The notes under the pieces are model-generated. The model worked only from the letters and a program-made list of their open reading frames with translations. It was not told where the DNA came from and ran no database searches. From Gemmobacter denitrificans (lineage in GTDB: Bacteria; Pseudomonadota; Alphaproteobacteria; Rhodobacterales; Rhodobacteraceae), in the NCBI RefSeq assembly GCF_036964905.1, contig NZ_JBALHR010000008.1, forward strand, positions 1 through 64,000: a DNA stretch of 64,000 bases, read 5' to 3'. Position 1 is the stretch's first letter, and each line of letters opens with the position of its first letter. The translations under genes and the position numbers were made by a program. Of the stretch, positions 8,123 to 16,733 are shown in pieces.

Positions 8123-9370
8123 TCAGCCCAGTTTCAGTTTGTCGATGCCGACCAGACGGTCATAGAGCCAGTAGAGAACCAGAACCCCGGCCAGCAGCAT
8201 GGCCGAAAGGGCTGCCGCCAATGACCAGTTGGATTTGGTCATGTGGAACTGGATCAGGTTCGAGATGAGCTGGCCATCGGCCCCCCCAACCAGTGCGGGG
8301 GTGATGTAATAGCCCACGGCAAGGATGAAGACGAGAAGCGATCCGGCCCCGATCCCCGGCAGGGTGAGCGGCAGATAGATGCGGCGGAAGGTTGTCCAGC
8401 TGGTTGCCCCAAGGCTGCGGGCGGCGCGGGCATAGGTGGGCTTGATCGTGCGCATCACCGAATAAAGCGGCAGGACCATGAAGGGCAGCAGGATATGTGT
8501 CATCACGATGATCGTGCCGGTCTGGTTGTAGATCATGCTGAGCCGCCCGTCATCCGACACGAGGCCAGCCGAGACGAGGATGTTGTTCACCACCCCCTGC
8601 CCCTGCAGCAGAACGATCCAGCTGGTCGTGCGCACCAGAAGCGAGGTCCAGAAGGGCAGCAGCACAAGGATCATCAGCAGGTTGGCCTTGGCCATCGGCA
8701 GCGTGGCCAGCATATGGGCGATCGGAAAGGCCAGTACCAGACAGACAAAGGTGATGATTGCCGACAGGATGAAGGTCTTGCCAAACAGCCAGAGATAGAT
8801 GCGCTGATTTTCGGGCACCTTCTCAACGCCGCCATCGGCGGTGCGCTGGTAATCGGTGGCAATCAGATAGAAATCGGTGGTGTAGGGATGGGCGGCATCG
8901 CGCATGGCCTGCCAGATCAACGCATCCCCCCATTTTGGATCAAGCGCCAGCATCGCCTCCTTATAGCGCGGCTGCAGCTTGTCGGCACTCCGTGCGGCGG
9001 CAGTGAACAGGGACCGGGTTCCGGGCACGGTATAGTTGATCCGGGTGCCCGCCTCGCCTGCCGTCTTGTCGGCCTTCATCTGCTTCAGATCGGCGGCCAG
9101 CGCGGCGAAAGCGGCCTCATCGGGTTCGGCACCCGCTTCGGTGCTGTCAAACCACGCGGTCACCTGCGGGGATGCTTTGGAAAACCCGTCATGATGGATC
9201 GAGCGTTGCAGCATCTGGCCGATGGGCAGAATGAAGGTCACCACAACAAAGAGCAGAAGCGGCGCGACCAGCAGAAAGGCGCGGCGTCTGGCCCGTGCCT
9301 GGGCCGTTGCCAGCGCCGTCTTGAGCGGGCGGCCATCAGAGGTGGTAAGTGGCGGAGAAATATCAGTCAT
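8123..9370 (-). CDS. ABC transporter permease, spermidine/putrescine type (PotB-like)
   Basis: A 415-residue permease, longer than E. coli PotB (about 285). TM1 lies near residues 32-52. It is followed by a soluble insertion of roughly 150 residues (about 60-200, rich in Asp/Lys/Ala, presumably periplasmic) before the remaining helices. The EAA loop (RAARSLGATSWTTFRRIYLPLTLPG) is near 310-334. The large insertion is an expected variant in this alphaproteobacterial branch, not evidence of a fusion. It lies 90 nt after the binding-protein gene, with a GC-rich hairpin between. Confidence 0.85.
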   Translation of the reverse strand: MTDISPPLTTSDGRPLKTALATAQARARRRAFLLVAPLLLFVVVTFILPIGQMLQRSIHHDGFSKASPQVTAWFDSTEAGAEPDEAAFAALAADLKQMKADKTAGEAGTRINYTVPGTRSLFTAAARSADKLQPRYKEAMLALDPKWGDALIWQAMRDAAHPYTTDFYLIATDYQRTADGGVEKVPENQRIYLWLFGKTFILSAIITFVCLVLAFPIAHMLATLPMAKANLLMILVLLPFWTSLLVRTTSWIVLLQGQGVVNNILVSAGLVSDDGRLSMIYNQTGTIIVMTHILLPFMVLPLYSVMRTIKPTYARAARSLGATSWTTFRRIYLPLTLPGIGAGSLLVFILAVGYYITPALVGGADGQLISNLIQFHMTKSNWSLAAALSAMLLAGVLVLYWLYDRLVGIDKLKLG

Positions 9371-9418
9371 CGTCAGTCCTTATGCCAAGGCTGAAGCGCG
9401 GCAGGGCTGCGGAAGGAA

Positions 9419-9453
9419 AGCGGGCCGGGGCGTTTTGCTGCGCCCGGCCCGCT
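9419..9453 (-). terminator. Intercistronic hairpin after the binding-protein gene
   Basis: An 11-bp stem (AGCGGGCCGGG / CCCGGCCCGCT) begins 8 nt after the stop of the binding-protein gene and is followed on the minus strand by TTTCC. Such hairpins commonly reduce read-through into the permeases or stabilise the upstream mRNA, giving an excess of binding protein. The role here is inferred. Confidence 0.6.
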
Positions 9454-9460
9454 GGGGTCA

Positions 9461-10537
9461 TCAGTTGGCGGCAAGCCAGGCGTTGAAGCGCTCGTTCAGC
9501 TCGGCATCACGGTCAACCCAGAAATCGGCCGAGGTCAGCAGGGCGTTTTTCAGGTTTTCCGGCGCGGTGGGCAGATGCGGCGCCATCACCGTCTTGCCGT
9601 CCTTGAACAGCAGTTCTTCCTTCATGGCCGACTTGCGGGCCGGACCATAAGAGATGTGCTGGGCCTGGGCGCGCAGACCTTCGGTCGAGGTGGCGTAACG
9701 GATGAATTCCATCGCCTGTTCCATGTTCGGCGCACCCTTCGGCACGACATACATTTCGTTTTCGTAGATCTGGCCATCCCAGACGATGTTGAAGGGTTTG
9801 CCTTCATTGATCGCTGCGGCAAAGATACGGCCGTTATAGGCAGTGGTCATCGCCACTTCGCCATCCGCCAGAAGCTGCGGAGCCTGAGCGCCGGCTTCCC
9901 ACCAGACCACATCCTTCTTGATGGTGTCGAGCTTGGCGAAAGCGCGATCCACGCCTTCCGGAGTGCCCAGAACGGCATAGACTTCGGATGCCGGAACGCC
10001 ATCCCCCATCAGAGCGAGTTCCAGAACGGCCTTGGCGCCCTTGCGCAGGCCGCGCTTGCCGGGGAACTTTTCCAGATCGAAGAAATCGGCTGCGGTCTTG
10101 GGGCCTTCCGGGAACTTGCTGCTGTCATAGGCAAAGACGTTGGACCAGATATCGGTCGAAACGCCGCATTCGGTGATTGCACCTTCCAGGAAATCCTCGG
10201 TCGCCGGGGTGCCGTCGGCACCCGCAGGCAGCGTAGCCGGATCGATGGTTTCCAGCAGACCTTCGTCGCACAGGCGGATCGCATCGGCATATTCAACCGA
10301 AGCCACGTCCACGGTCACGTTGCCGGCTTCGACCTGGCTCTTGATCACCGGGGCCGGGTTGTCGCTGTCGGTCATCACGGTCGTGATGCCGGTCTTGGCC
10401 ATGAAGGGTTTCACATGGCCTTCGGTCTGGGCTTCGCCATAGGCGCCGCCCCAGGACATGACGGTCAGCGTGGTTTCTGCCTGCGCGGCATAGGCCACGA
10501 CCGTCAACGCGGTGGTCAGGGCAAGAAGTTTCTTCAT
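9461..10537 (-). CDS. ABC transporter periplasmic substrate-binding protein (PotD/PotF-like)
   Basis: A 358-residue secreted binding protein with a clear signal peptide (MKKLLALTTALTVVAYAAQA, cleavage after residue 20). The mature N-terminus TTLTVMSWGGAYGEAQ is characteristic of the spermidine/putrescine-binding cluster (SBP_bac_8/PotD family). It delivers its ligand to the permeases coded downstream. The gene lies between ATPase and permeases, with hairpins on both sides that suggest differential expression. The specific ligand (putrescine, spermidine or another amine) is not determined by sequence here. Confidence 0.87.
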   Translation of the reverse strand: MKKLLALTTALTVVAYAAQAETTLTVMSWGGAYGEAQTEGHVKPFMAKTGITTVMTDSDNPAPVIKSQVEAGNVTVDVASVEYADAIRLCDEGLLETIDPATLPAGADGTPATEDFLEGAITECGVSTDIWSNVFAYDSSKFPEGPKTAADFFDLEKFPGKRGLRKGAKAVLELALMGDGVPASEVYAVLGTPEGVDRAFAKLDTIKKDVVWWEAGAQAPQLLADGEVAMTTAYNGRIFAAAINEGKPFNIVWDGQIYENEMYVVPKGAPNMEQAMEFIRYATSTEGLRAQAQHISYGPARKSAMKEELLFKDGKTVMAPHLPTAPENLKNALLTSADFWVDRDAELNERFNAWLAAN

Positions 10538-10638
10538 TGCAGTTAGCTCCCAGTTGTCTTGAGGTTATCGGACGATGTCTAAGCCGCGTCCTTGCAGCAC
10601 CCGGATCGGGCCCGTGGCCGGGCCCGCACCGGAATTTC

Positions 10639-11742
10639 TTACATGGGGTCAAGCGCCCTGGCATCCGCCGGGTGCCAACCGACCTTGATCTTTTCGCCCG
10701 GGGTCAGGCGGGTCTGGCCCAGGGTGTTGCGCATCTTCATCACGAACTCATCCTGACCGGCAACCCGAAGAACCGCCCGCAGGATATCGCCCATATAGAT
10801 GATTTCCAGCACGGTCGCGTCGATCATATGGGCACCGGTCGGCATCATCTCGGGTTTGAATTCCACGCGCTCGGGCCGGATCGACACCAGCGTTTTCTGG
10901 CCCTTCTGGGTCACGTTCACAGGGGTTGCATCAATCAGCTCGCCCGTGGCCAGACGCACCAGCGCCTTGCCGTCACCGAGTTCCTCAACCGTGCCGGGCA
11001 GCTTGTTGTTTTCGCCGATGAACTGGGCGACGAAACTGTTTTCGGGACGTTCATACAGGTCGGCGGGCGGCGCAAGCTGCTGGATCTTTCCATCGTTGAA
11101 CACGGCGACACGGTCCGACATGGTCAGCGCCTCGCCCTGATCATGGGTGACATAAACCACCGTAATGCCAAGGCTTTCGTGCAGATGTTTTATCTCAAAC
11201 TGCATGTGTTCGCGCAGCTGCTTGTCCAACGCGCCCAGAGGTTCATCCATCAAGACCAGCGCCGGATCAAAGACCAGCGCGCGCGCCAGTGCGATACGCT
11301 GCTGCTGACCGCCCGAAAGCTGCGCCGGGCGACGATTGGCAAAAGACCCCATCTGGACCATGTCGAGCGCGCGCTTGACCTTGGCTTCACGTTCATCCTT
11401 GCCCAAGCCCCGCACTTCGAGCGGGAAGGCCAGATTTTCACCGACCGTCATATGGGGGAACAGCGCGTAATTCTGAAAAACCATGCCGATCCCGCGCTTG
11501 TGCGGCGGCATCAGGTTGATGTTGCGGCCATCCAGCCGGATTTCGCCATTCGTTGCGGTTTCGAAGCCCGCAAGCATCATCAGACAGGTCGTCTTTCCCG
11601 ATCCCGAAGGGCCAAGCATGGTCAGGAACTCACCCTTGCCGATGCTCAGGTTCAGATCCTTCACGACAAGCGAAACGCCATCATAGCTTTTCTGCACGCG
11701 ATCAAAAACGACGAAACCGTCGCTGAGGGCTTTGCTCGTCAC
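10639..11742 (-). CDS. potA: ABC transporter ATP-binding protein, polyamine type (PotA-like)
   Basis: A 367-residue ATPase powering the importer. Walker A GPSGSGKTT is near residues 45-53, the signature LSGGQQQRIALARAL near 149-163, Walker B LVLMDEPLGALD near 170-181, and the switch His in YVTHDQGEAL follows. The C-terminal TOBE domain begins near 260. I place the start at GTG 11742 because GGGAG lies 7 nt upstream; a GTG at 11778 would add 12 residues but lacks a good ribosome site. First gene of the operon; the 420-nt upstream region has two palindromes that may be operators. Confidence 0.88.
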   Translation of the reverse strand: MTSKALSDGFVVFDRVQKSYDGVSLVVKDLNLSIGKGEFLTMLGPSGSGKTTCLMMLAGFETATNGEIRLDGRNINLMPPHKRGIGMVFQNYALFPHMTVGENLAFPLEVRGLGKDEREAKVKRALDMVQMGSFANRRPAQLSGGQQQRIALARALVFDPALVLMDEPLGALDKQLREHMQFEIKHLHESLGITVVYVTHDQGEALTMSDRVAVFNDGKIQQLAPPADLYERPENSFVAQFIGENNKLPGTVEELGDGKALVRLATGELIDATPVNVTQKGQKTLVSIRPERVEFKPEMMPTGAHMIDATVLEIIYMGDILRAVLRVAGQDEFVMKMRNTLGQTRLTPGEKIKVGWHPADARALDPM

Positions 11743-11808
11743 CCTTGTCTCCCTGTGGTTCGGCAGGTCTTCCTGCACTTCTTGACCCGACTAAAGCGGA
11801 TGGTCCCA

Positions 11809-11822
11809 GGCATTGCAATGCC
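11809..11822. promoter_or_regulatory. Candidate operator: perfect 14-bp palindrome
   Basis: GGCATTGCAATGCC lies 67 bp upstream of the ABC operon start. It is a perfect palindrome in otherwise non-coding DNA. No known regulator is matched with confidence. Confidence 0.4.
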
Positions 11823-12017
11823 AATCTGTCCGACCATAGTGTCGTAGCGTCAGGGTCCCAAAACCGGAAATAAAACGACCTGTCTGCGACGCTGAGCGGC
11901 GAAAACTTCAACTGGTCGTAAATCTGCAAGTCCTGTCGCGATCCTTGCACCGCAAGACCCCGTCCGCGGTCGCCGGGGACGAATCGACATGAATGACAAA
12001 CAGAGGCTAGCGCAGTT

Positions 12018-12041
12018 TTTATTGATTGACCAAACAATAAA
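12018..12041. promoter_or_regulatory. Candidate operator: 24-bp near-perfect palindrome
   Basis: Half-sites TTTATTG and CAATAAA enclose a TTG..CAA-type core; 18 of 24 positions are self-complementary. It lies in AT-rich sequence about 275 bp upstream of the potA-like start and 120 bp from the tRNA-Leu. The form is that of a dimeric repressor site. The rest of 11743-12162 shows no gene that I can support. Confidence 0.45.
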
Positions 12042-12162
12042 CCAACACGACCTTGCAGGTCAAGCTGTTGGCAACAGCCGGATTTCTGGTGAACCGGCGG
12101 GTTGCGACAGGCCTGAAACGACAAAGGCGCCACCCATACGGGAAGCGCCTGTGTCACAAGAG

Positions 12163-12249
12163 TGGTGCGGATGAAAGGACTCGAACCTTCACGGGAGTTA
12201 CCCCACAGCGACCTCAACGCTGCGCGTCTACCAATTCCGCCACATCCGC
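12163..12249 (-). tRNA. tRNA-Leu (anticodon GAG)
   Basis: On the minus strand: acceptor GCGGATG pairs with CATCCGC, D arm TGGCGGAATTGGTAGACGC (leucine type), anticodon stem CAGCG/CGCTG around TT-GAG-GT, long variable arm, T loop GGTTCGAGTCC, and encoded CCA (12163-12165). About 87 nt, as expected for a class II tRNA. Confidence 0.95.
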
Positions 12250-12360
12250 ATGATCTGGCTTGGTAGCGGGGTGTTTATCCAAGGGGCGCGGGGAAGAAAA
12301 GAGGTTTTCCACACCGCGCCAGAAAATTTTCGTCCCCCTCAACCGGTTGCCCGCTGACCG

Positions 12361-13848
12361 TTATTGCCCGATGATCAGCCGAGGCAGCGCGGTCGCAAAT
12401 GACACTGCACTGGAAGCAGCCGAGGCAGGCGCGATCTGTGCCTGGGTTGTGCCAACAGCTTCGGGCTGCGTGACAGGTGCCGGGGCCAGCGCGGACTCGG
12501 TCACCGGCGCGGCGGGCGCAGGCGCGAGAACGGGCAGCGCCGGGGCCGGAGCGGGGGCATCGGTCCGCCCGTTCAGCATCAGGACCGCCTTGCGCAGGAT
12601 CTCGCCCCGGTCAGGCGTCGCTGGGGCCAAGGCATTCACTGCCCCCCCTGCCCCGGCAATTTCAAACCAGCCCAGTGCCAGATCGGGGCGGCGCGTCGCT
12701 CCAATTCCGTCGGTCAGGTGGTAGCCCGGCAATTCGGCATAGCCGGGTTCCCCCAAAGCGGCGAGAACAAGCGCCGAACCAAGCGCCACGTCCATGTCAT
12801 CGGTTTGATAGCCGGTGCCAAGGCAGATCTTTGCGGTGCCCGAAAGTTGCGCAGGCGACATGCCGGAACCGGCGATGAACTGGGTCACGCCAGCAAGAAC
12901 TTCGGGCGCAGGGCGCAACGACACCGCCGTCACATGCTCCTTCAGCACCGGGCCGAACCCTTTGCACTGCGCGACGATATCGGTCGGGTTGGCCCCCGGC
13001 ACGGCACGGGCCAGCGTTTCGCCCTGCTGTACGGCCGCCGCGCGGGTCAGGCAGAACTGCTCGGACAAGGCCTGCCCGGCATCGGTCAGCCCGGCCAGAG
13101 TGACGTAACCGCCATTCTGGTTGGTCTTCAAGGCGACCGTATTGCAATGCGAAGACAGGGATACCAGCGTCCCGCCAAAGCTCGGCAGCGCCGCCGGGGC
13201 GGGTGCCACAGGGGCGGGTTCTGCCACCAGTGCCGGAAGGGCGGGCGCAGGGGCCGGGGCGGGAGTCGCAGCAGCAATCCCCGCGCCAGCAACCGCTGCG
13301 GCACCGGCAGTCGCAGCGACCAGACCGGCCCCCGGAACGCCTGCCATTTCATCGCGCTGAACCAGCAACAGCCCCTTCATCCCCATCGGGTGGGTGGACA
13401 GGATCTGCATAACCTGCGGACCACCTGCAACAGACCGGTGATAGGCGGTCACCAGCAGGGTGCGTTCATAATCGGTCAGTTGCCCTGTGGGCGGATAGCC
13501 CAGCGTCGCCTGATATTGCGATATGGCCGCCCGGCTTTTCGGCCCGATCGACCCGTCCGGCGTGCCGACGGCATAACCGAAATGATTCAGCGCAGTCTGC
13601 ACCTCGCGGTTCTGTTCACGCTGTGCGGCAGAAATGCCGCTGGACTTCGTGGTCGAGGATTTTGATGATTTACGCGGCGCGGTGGCCTGTTTGCGGCGCT
13701 GCTGGTCCTTGGCGATGGCGTGGCCGATCAGACCGCCGACAATGGCCCCCGCAATCGCATCTCCCGCATCGGCCTGCACCGGGGCGGCTGGGGTCAGGGC
13801 CAGGGCCGCAGCCAATGCGCAGGTGGTTGCAACTGTCATCGCTTTCAT
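12361..13848 (-). CDS. Secreted peptidoglycan-binding-domain protein
   Basis: A 495-residue exported protein. Signal peptide MKAMTVATTCALAAALALTPAAPVQA (about 26 residues) is followed by a glycine-zipper-like stretch (AGAIVGGLIGHAIA) and a Lys/Ser-rich linker. A PG_binding_1-like module spans about residues 78-130 (VQTALNHFGYAVGTPDGSIGPKSRAAISQYQ). The centre is Ala/Pro-rich; several cysteines in the C-terminal half could form disulfides. The tail is again Ala/Pro low complexity. The role is probably envelope-linked; enzymatic activity is not evident. It is monocistronic between a tRNA and divergent lipB. Confidence 0.75.
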   Translation of the reverse strand: MKAMTVATTCALAAALALTPAAPVQADAGDAIAGAIVGGLIGHAIAKDQQRRKQATAPRKSSKSSTTKSSGISAAQREQNREVQTALNHFGYAVGTPDGSIGPKSRAAISQYQATLGYPPTGQLTDYERTLLVTAYHRSVAGGPQVMQILSTHPMGMKGLLLVQRDEMAGVPGAGLVAATAGAAAVAGAGIAAATPAPAPAPALPALVAEPAPVAPAPAALPSFGGTLVSLSSHCNTVALKTNQNGGYVTLAGLTDAGQALSEQFCLTRAAAVQQGETLARAVPGANPTDIVAQCKGFGPVLKEHVTAVSLRPAPEVLAGVTQFIAGSGMSPAQLSGTAKICLGTGYQTDDMDVALGSALVLAALGEPGYAELPGYHLTDGIGATRRPDLALGWFEIAGAGGAVNALAPATPDRGEILRKAVLMLNGRTDAPAPAPALPVLAPAPAAPVTESALAPAPVTQPEAVGTTQAQIAPASAASSAVSFATALPRLIIGQ

Positions 13849-13944
13849 AGCAAGTCTCCGTCAAAAGGCGTTGTCCAATTGACCCGAGCCTAGCACGGTT
13901 GCCACGGGAATCGAGCGGAAAACGCCGCAGCCAAGGGAATTGCC

Positions 13945-14613
13945 ATGATCGAATGGACCCATATGCCGGGCCAAAGCCCCTATGCCGAGACGCTGGCCGC
14001 AATGGAGGCCCGCGCCGCAGCGATTGCCGCAGGCACCGCGACCGAGGCGATCTGGCTGTTGGAACATCCGCCGCTGTACACTGCGGGCACCTCGGCCCGG
14101 GCCGAAGATCTGGTGGAGCCTGATCGTTTTCCGGTCTTTCAGGTCGGGCGTGGCGGGCAATATACCTATCACGGGCCGGGCCAGCGGATCGTCTATGTCA
14201 TGCTGGATGTGAAGAAACACGGCGGCGATGTGCGCTGCTTCGTGCGGCATCTGGAACAATGGGTGATCGCAGCCCTTGCGGAATTCAACGTGACCGGCGA
14301 AATCCGCCCCGGTCGGGTTGGGGTCTGGGTGCCGCGCCCCGACAAGCCGCGCCGCCCCGATGGCAGCCTTGCCGAAGACAAGATTGCTGCCCTTGGGATC
14401 AAGATCCGCAAATGGGTCAGCTTTCACGGCATCTCGATCAATGTCGAACCCGATCTGTCGCATTTTGGCGGCATCGTCCCCTGTGGCATCCGCGATCATG
14501 GCGTGACCAGCCTTGTCGATCTGGGGCTGCCGGTCACCATGGCCGATCTGGATGCGGCGCTGATGCGCACCTTTGAGTCTGCGGTGACCAACGCCGCCAC
14601 CTGCCCCGCCTGA
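13945..14613 (+). CDS. lipB: Lipoyl(octanoyl) transferase
   Basis: A 222-residue enzyme that moves octanoyl groups from acyl carrier protein to the lipoyl domains of 2-oxoacid dehydrogenases and the glycine cleavage H protein. The RGGQYTYHGPGQ signature is at about residues 70-81, the conserved Lys region (EDKIAALGIKIRKWVSFHG) at about 142-160, and the catalytic Cys in PCGIRDHGVTSL at about 179-190. AAGGGA lies upstream of the ATG. It is transcribed divergently from the peptidoglycan-binding gene. Confidence 0.96.
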   Translation: MIEWTHMPGQSPYAETLAAMEARAAAIAAGTATEAIWLLEHPPLYTAGTSARAEDLVEPDRFPVFQVGRGGQYTYHGPGQRIVYVMLDVKKHGGDVRCFVRHLEQWVIAALAEFNVTGEIRPGRVGVWVPRPDKPRRPDGSLAEDKIAALGIKIRKWVSFHGISINVEPDLSHFGGIVPCGIRDHGVTSLVDLGLPVTMADLDAALMRTFESAVTNAATCPA

Positions 14614-14619
14614 CGGCCG

Positions 14620-15408
14620 CTAAAGCGGGCGGAACAGGAAATCGGCGATATCTTGCGGCACCTCTTCGGGCCTGTATAACCCGCGCGCCCGATGCGCCTG
14701 AAGGATATCGGAGAATCTTGGCGCAACGGCAATCCAGACAAGACGGGTGGTATTCACGATATCTGCCTGTTCGATACGACCATAATTCGTCACGCCATAA
14801 TAGCGGGTGTCTGCGTAATGCGTGGTTTGCGGCTGCAGGTAGATCGACGACAGCGCGTGTGACTCGGGATGCACCAGAATGATGGTCGTGCCGACGCCTT
14901 GCTTGAACACCATACCCCGAAACTCGCGCTGCTTAGGCGTTTTGCGAGACCACCCGCTTTGCTTTGGTTGCGGAAAATCGAAAGCCCGCAGAATCCGACT
15001 TTGGCTTAGCGACTTGATCTGCACCACAGTCCGCGCGACATAGCCATATCTGCTCATCGACCGCCGAAAGAAGGTGTAGTGCCCGTCGGGCAGCCCAGGA
15101 TCTGGAGCAAAATGGCTCTCTGGCAGGCCAGTATACTGCGCGACCTGCATCAGCCCGGCCATGACCGTCGGCAGCGGTGGCATCTCGGGGGGCGGAAACG
15201 GCCAGGTCTCGGTCAGGATACGGGCATCCGTACCGAAATAGAGACAGATGCGCTGCAACAGATTGGGCTTGGGGAAGGACTCCGCTTTGAGCATGCGTTG
15301 GAACTGCACCTTGCCCAGGCCCAGATCGCGGGCCGCCTGCGCAAGCGACAGGTCGCGCGCGGCGCAAAGCCGTCTCAGATTCTCTCCGAAGATTGCGAGA
15401 ACTGGCAC
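14620..15408 (-). CDS. HTH (XRE-like) regulator of an unnamed family, copy 1
   Basis: A 262-residue protein with an N-terminal helix-turn-helix (about residues 5-60; NLRRLCAARDLSLAQAARDLGLG) followed by KVQFQRMLK and SFPKPNLLQRIC, and a C-terminal domain of about 190 residues that I do not recognise. The start is set at GTG 15408 (AGGG 8 nt upstream) because it aligns with the start of the paralogue at 16734; a GTG at 15429 would add 7 residues. Paralogue similarity is very high over the first 75 residues and weaker but clear in the C-terminal domain (REFRG, RLVWIAV). Likely a ligand-sensing transcription factor; target unknown. Confidence 0.7.
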   Translation of the reverse strand: MPVLAIFGENLRRLCAARDLSLAQAARDLGLGKVQFQRMLKAESFPKPNLLQRICLYFGTDARILTETWPFPPPEMPPLPTVMAGLMQVAQYTGLPESHFAPDPGLPDGHYTFFRRSMSRYGYVARTVVQIKSLSQSRILRAFDFPQPKQSGWSRKTPKQREFRGMVFKQGVGTTIILVHPESHALSSIYLQPQTTHYADTRYYGVTNYGRIEQADIVNTTRLVWIAVAPRFSDILQAHRARGLYRPEEVPQDIADFLFRPL

Positions 15409-15562
15409 CTGACCACCCTGAAATCGCACCTTTCGGCGCCTGATATCCCGATGGTAACAAATTCTTCAGATTTCACCAGCGAAGCGGTGGGCGTTGGGTG
15501 GCTTCGCCTCAATATCTGGTCAGAGACAGGATCAGGAAGCGATCTCCCTGATCCTCAGATGC

Positions 15563-15979
15563 TTATTTTTTCACCGATGCCAGATAGGCCGCCATGTCTT
15601 CCGCACCCTTTGCCAGCTTGAAGGTCATTTTCGACTTGGCGGCGGGGTCCTTGGTTTCGGCTTTCAGCCAGGCAGCCGGGTCGGTGACATAGGCCGCCAG
15701 GCTGGCCTCATCCCAGACCTTGCCGGTTGCGCCGACGGCCGCGATCGACTCGCCATACTTGAAGCCGTCAACACTGGCCACCTTGCGGCCGATCACGCCA
15801 TAGAGGTTCGGCCCAGTCTTGCCGCCCTTCTGGATTTCGGTGCCGTCATCGGCCACGATCATGTGGCACGCCTTGCATTTCTTGAAATCTGCCTCGCCCT
15901 TGGCCGCATCCCCCGCGGCAAAGGCCGGGGCGGTCAGGGTGATCGAGGCGAGAAACGTGGCAATCAGGCTGGGCTTCAT
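15563..15979 (-). CDS. cycA: Soluble cytochrome c (c2/c550 family)
   Basis: A 138-residue periplasmic electron carrier. Signal peptide MKPSLIATFLASITLTAPAFA (about 21 residues), heme-binding CKACH at about residues 35-39, GGKTGPNLYGVIGR after it, and the distal methionine in KSKMTFKL near 118. The insertions and length match the large cytochrome c2/c550 type that connects bc1 to aa3 oxidase or to photosynthetic reaction centres. It lies 1.8 kb from ctaD, coding the oxidase core subunit it could feed. The open frame extends further upstream, but only the ATG at 15979 gives the signal peptide. The symbol is by family analogy. Confidence 0.85.
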   Translation of the reverse strand: MKPSLIATFLASITLTAPAFAAGDAAKGEADFKKCKACHMIVADDGTEIQKGGKTGPNLYGVIGRKVASVDGFKYGESIAAVGATGKVWDEASLAAYVTDPAAWLKAETKDPAAKSKMTFKLAKGAEDMAAYLASVKK

Positions 15980-16228
15980 GGGATTGTCCTTGGCTGGGCC
16001 CTTGCGGGCTTGTAAGCGGGTTGTATCGGGCCAGGCACCGACGCTGCCACAGGATTGTATCCCATCCCATGAAGCGCCGCCGACGCGACGGCCGCGACTA
16101 TGCCGCAGTTTAAGCCAAGCCACCAATACGACAATAGGACAGGCTGTCGCGTCTGGCGCGTGGGAACGATCGCGTAGCCTCAAGGTATAAACTCTGTTAC
16201 CCCCAAAGTGCTTTGCGACACTGGAAAA

Positions 16229-16257
16229 TTGGCATCGTTTGTACTAGTTTTCTAATA
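16229..16257 (+). promoter_or_regulatory. Sigma70-type promoter of the small unknown gene
   Basis: TTGGCA (16229-16234), 17-nt spacer, CTAATA (16252-16257) in an AT-rich island. It predicts a transcription start near 16264, which rules against the TTG at 16262 as a translation start. Confidence 0.5.
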
Positions 16258-16333
16258 CCACTTGAATACCAACACAACACCACTTCAAAACCAAGCAGCA
16301 TCCCTTATGAAGGGAACAAAGGGAACCAGTGCG

Positions 16334-16549
16334 ATGTTCGAAGGAGTCATCGATACACGGACTGCATGGGCGGCCCAACCAATTGCTGCCCCTGTTGACC
16401 AACTCTCCCCGGCGGAGCGCCTGCGGTTGGCCGCGACGATTGTCGAAGGCGTTGGGTACGCTTTGGCGGGTGATGCGAAAACGATCCGTGTCGCGCGCCT
16501 GCTCCTGATTGCAGACGAACTCGAAAAACTCGCTGCGAACACGGAGTGA
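16334..16549 (+). CDS. Small hypothetical protein
   Basis: A 71-residue protein (from ATG 16334) of no family I recognise. It has no signal peptide; the C-terminal 45 residues are predicted helical and rich in Leu/Ala (AERLRLAATIVEGV, then IRVARLLLIADELEKLA). ATG 16334 is preferred because AGGGA lies 9 nt upstream and a good promoter puts the RNA start near 16264; ATG 16307 (80 residues) is possible. The stop codon lies inside the first unit of a 32-bp tandem duplication. It sits between a cytochrome c gene and a regulator. Confidence 0.5.
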   Translation: MFEGVIDTRTAWAAQPIAAPVDQLSPAERLRLAATIVEGVGYALAGDAKTIRVARLLLIADELEKLAANTE

Positions 16550-16592
16550 CAGGTCGCAATCTCGCTGCGAACACGGAGTGACAGGTCGCAAT
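16529..16592 (+). repeat. Perfect 32-bp tandem duplication at a gene 3' end
   Basis: Units 16529-16560 and 16561-16592 are identical (start CTCGCTGCGAAC, end CAGGTCGCAAT). The first unit contains the last codons and TGA of the small gene. No mismatch between units, so the event is recent or under selection. Confidence 0.95.
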
Positions 16593-16733
16593 GATGCCAA
16601 GGCTGCCCTTTGCCGGGGTTGCCGTAGGGTATACAGGGCCACGGCTGCGTTAAAACTTGTCAGTTAACCAATTTATGCTAGCGTTCCGACAGTTCCAAAC
16701 CGCGAAATTCCCTTAACGGGATCGGGGTACGAA

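Noticed and set aside
11702..12217. 171-residue minus-strand open frame upstream of the ABC operon
   Set aside because: Low-complexity, Cys/Ser/Arg-rich, overlaps tRNA-Leu and the start of the ATPase gene; no family.
16529..16592. Attachment site or mobile-element target duplication
   Set aside because: The units are directly adjacent with nothing between them and no integrase or transposase is near, so a simple tandem duplication is enough.
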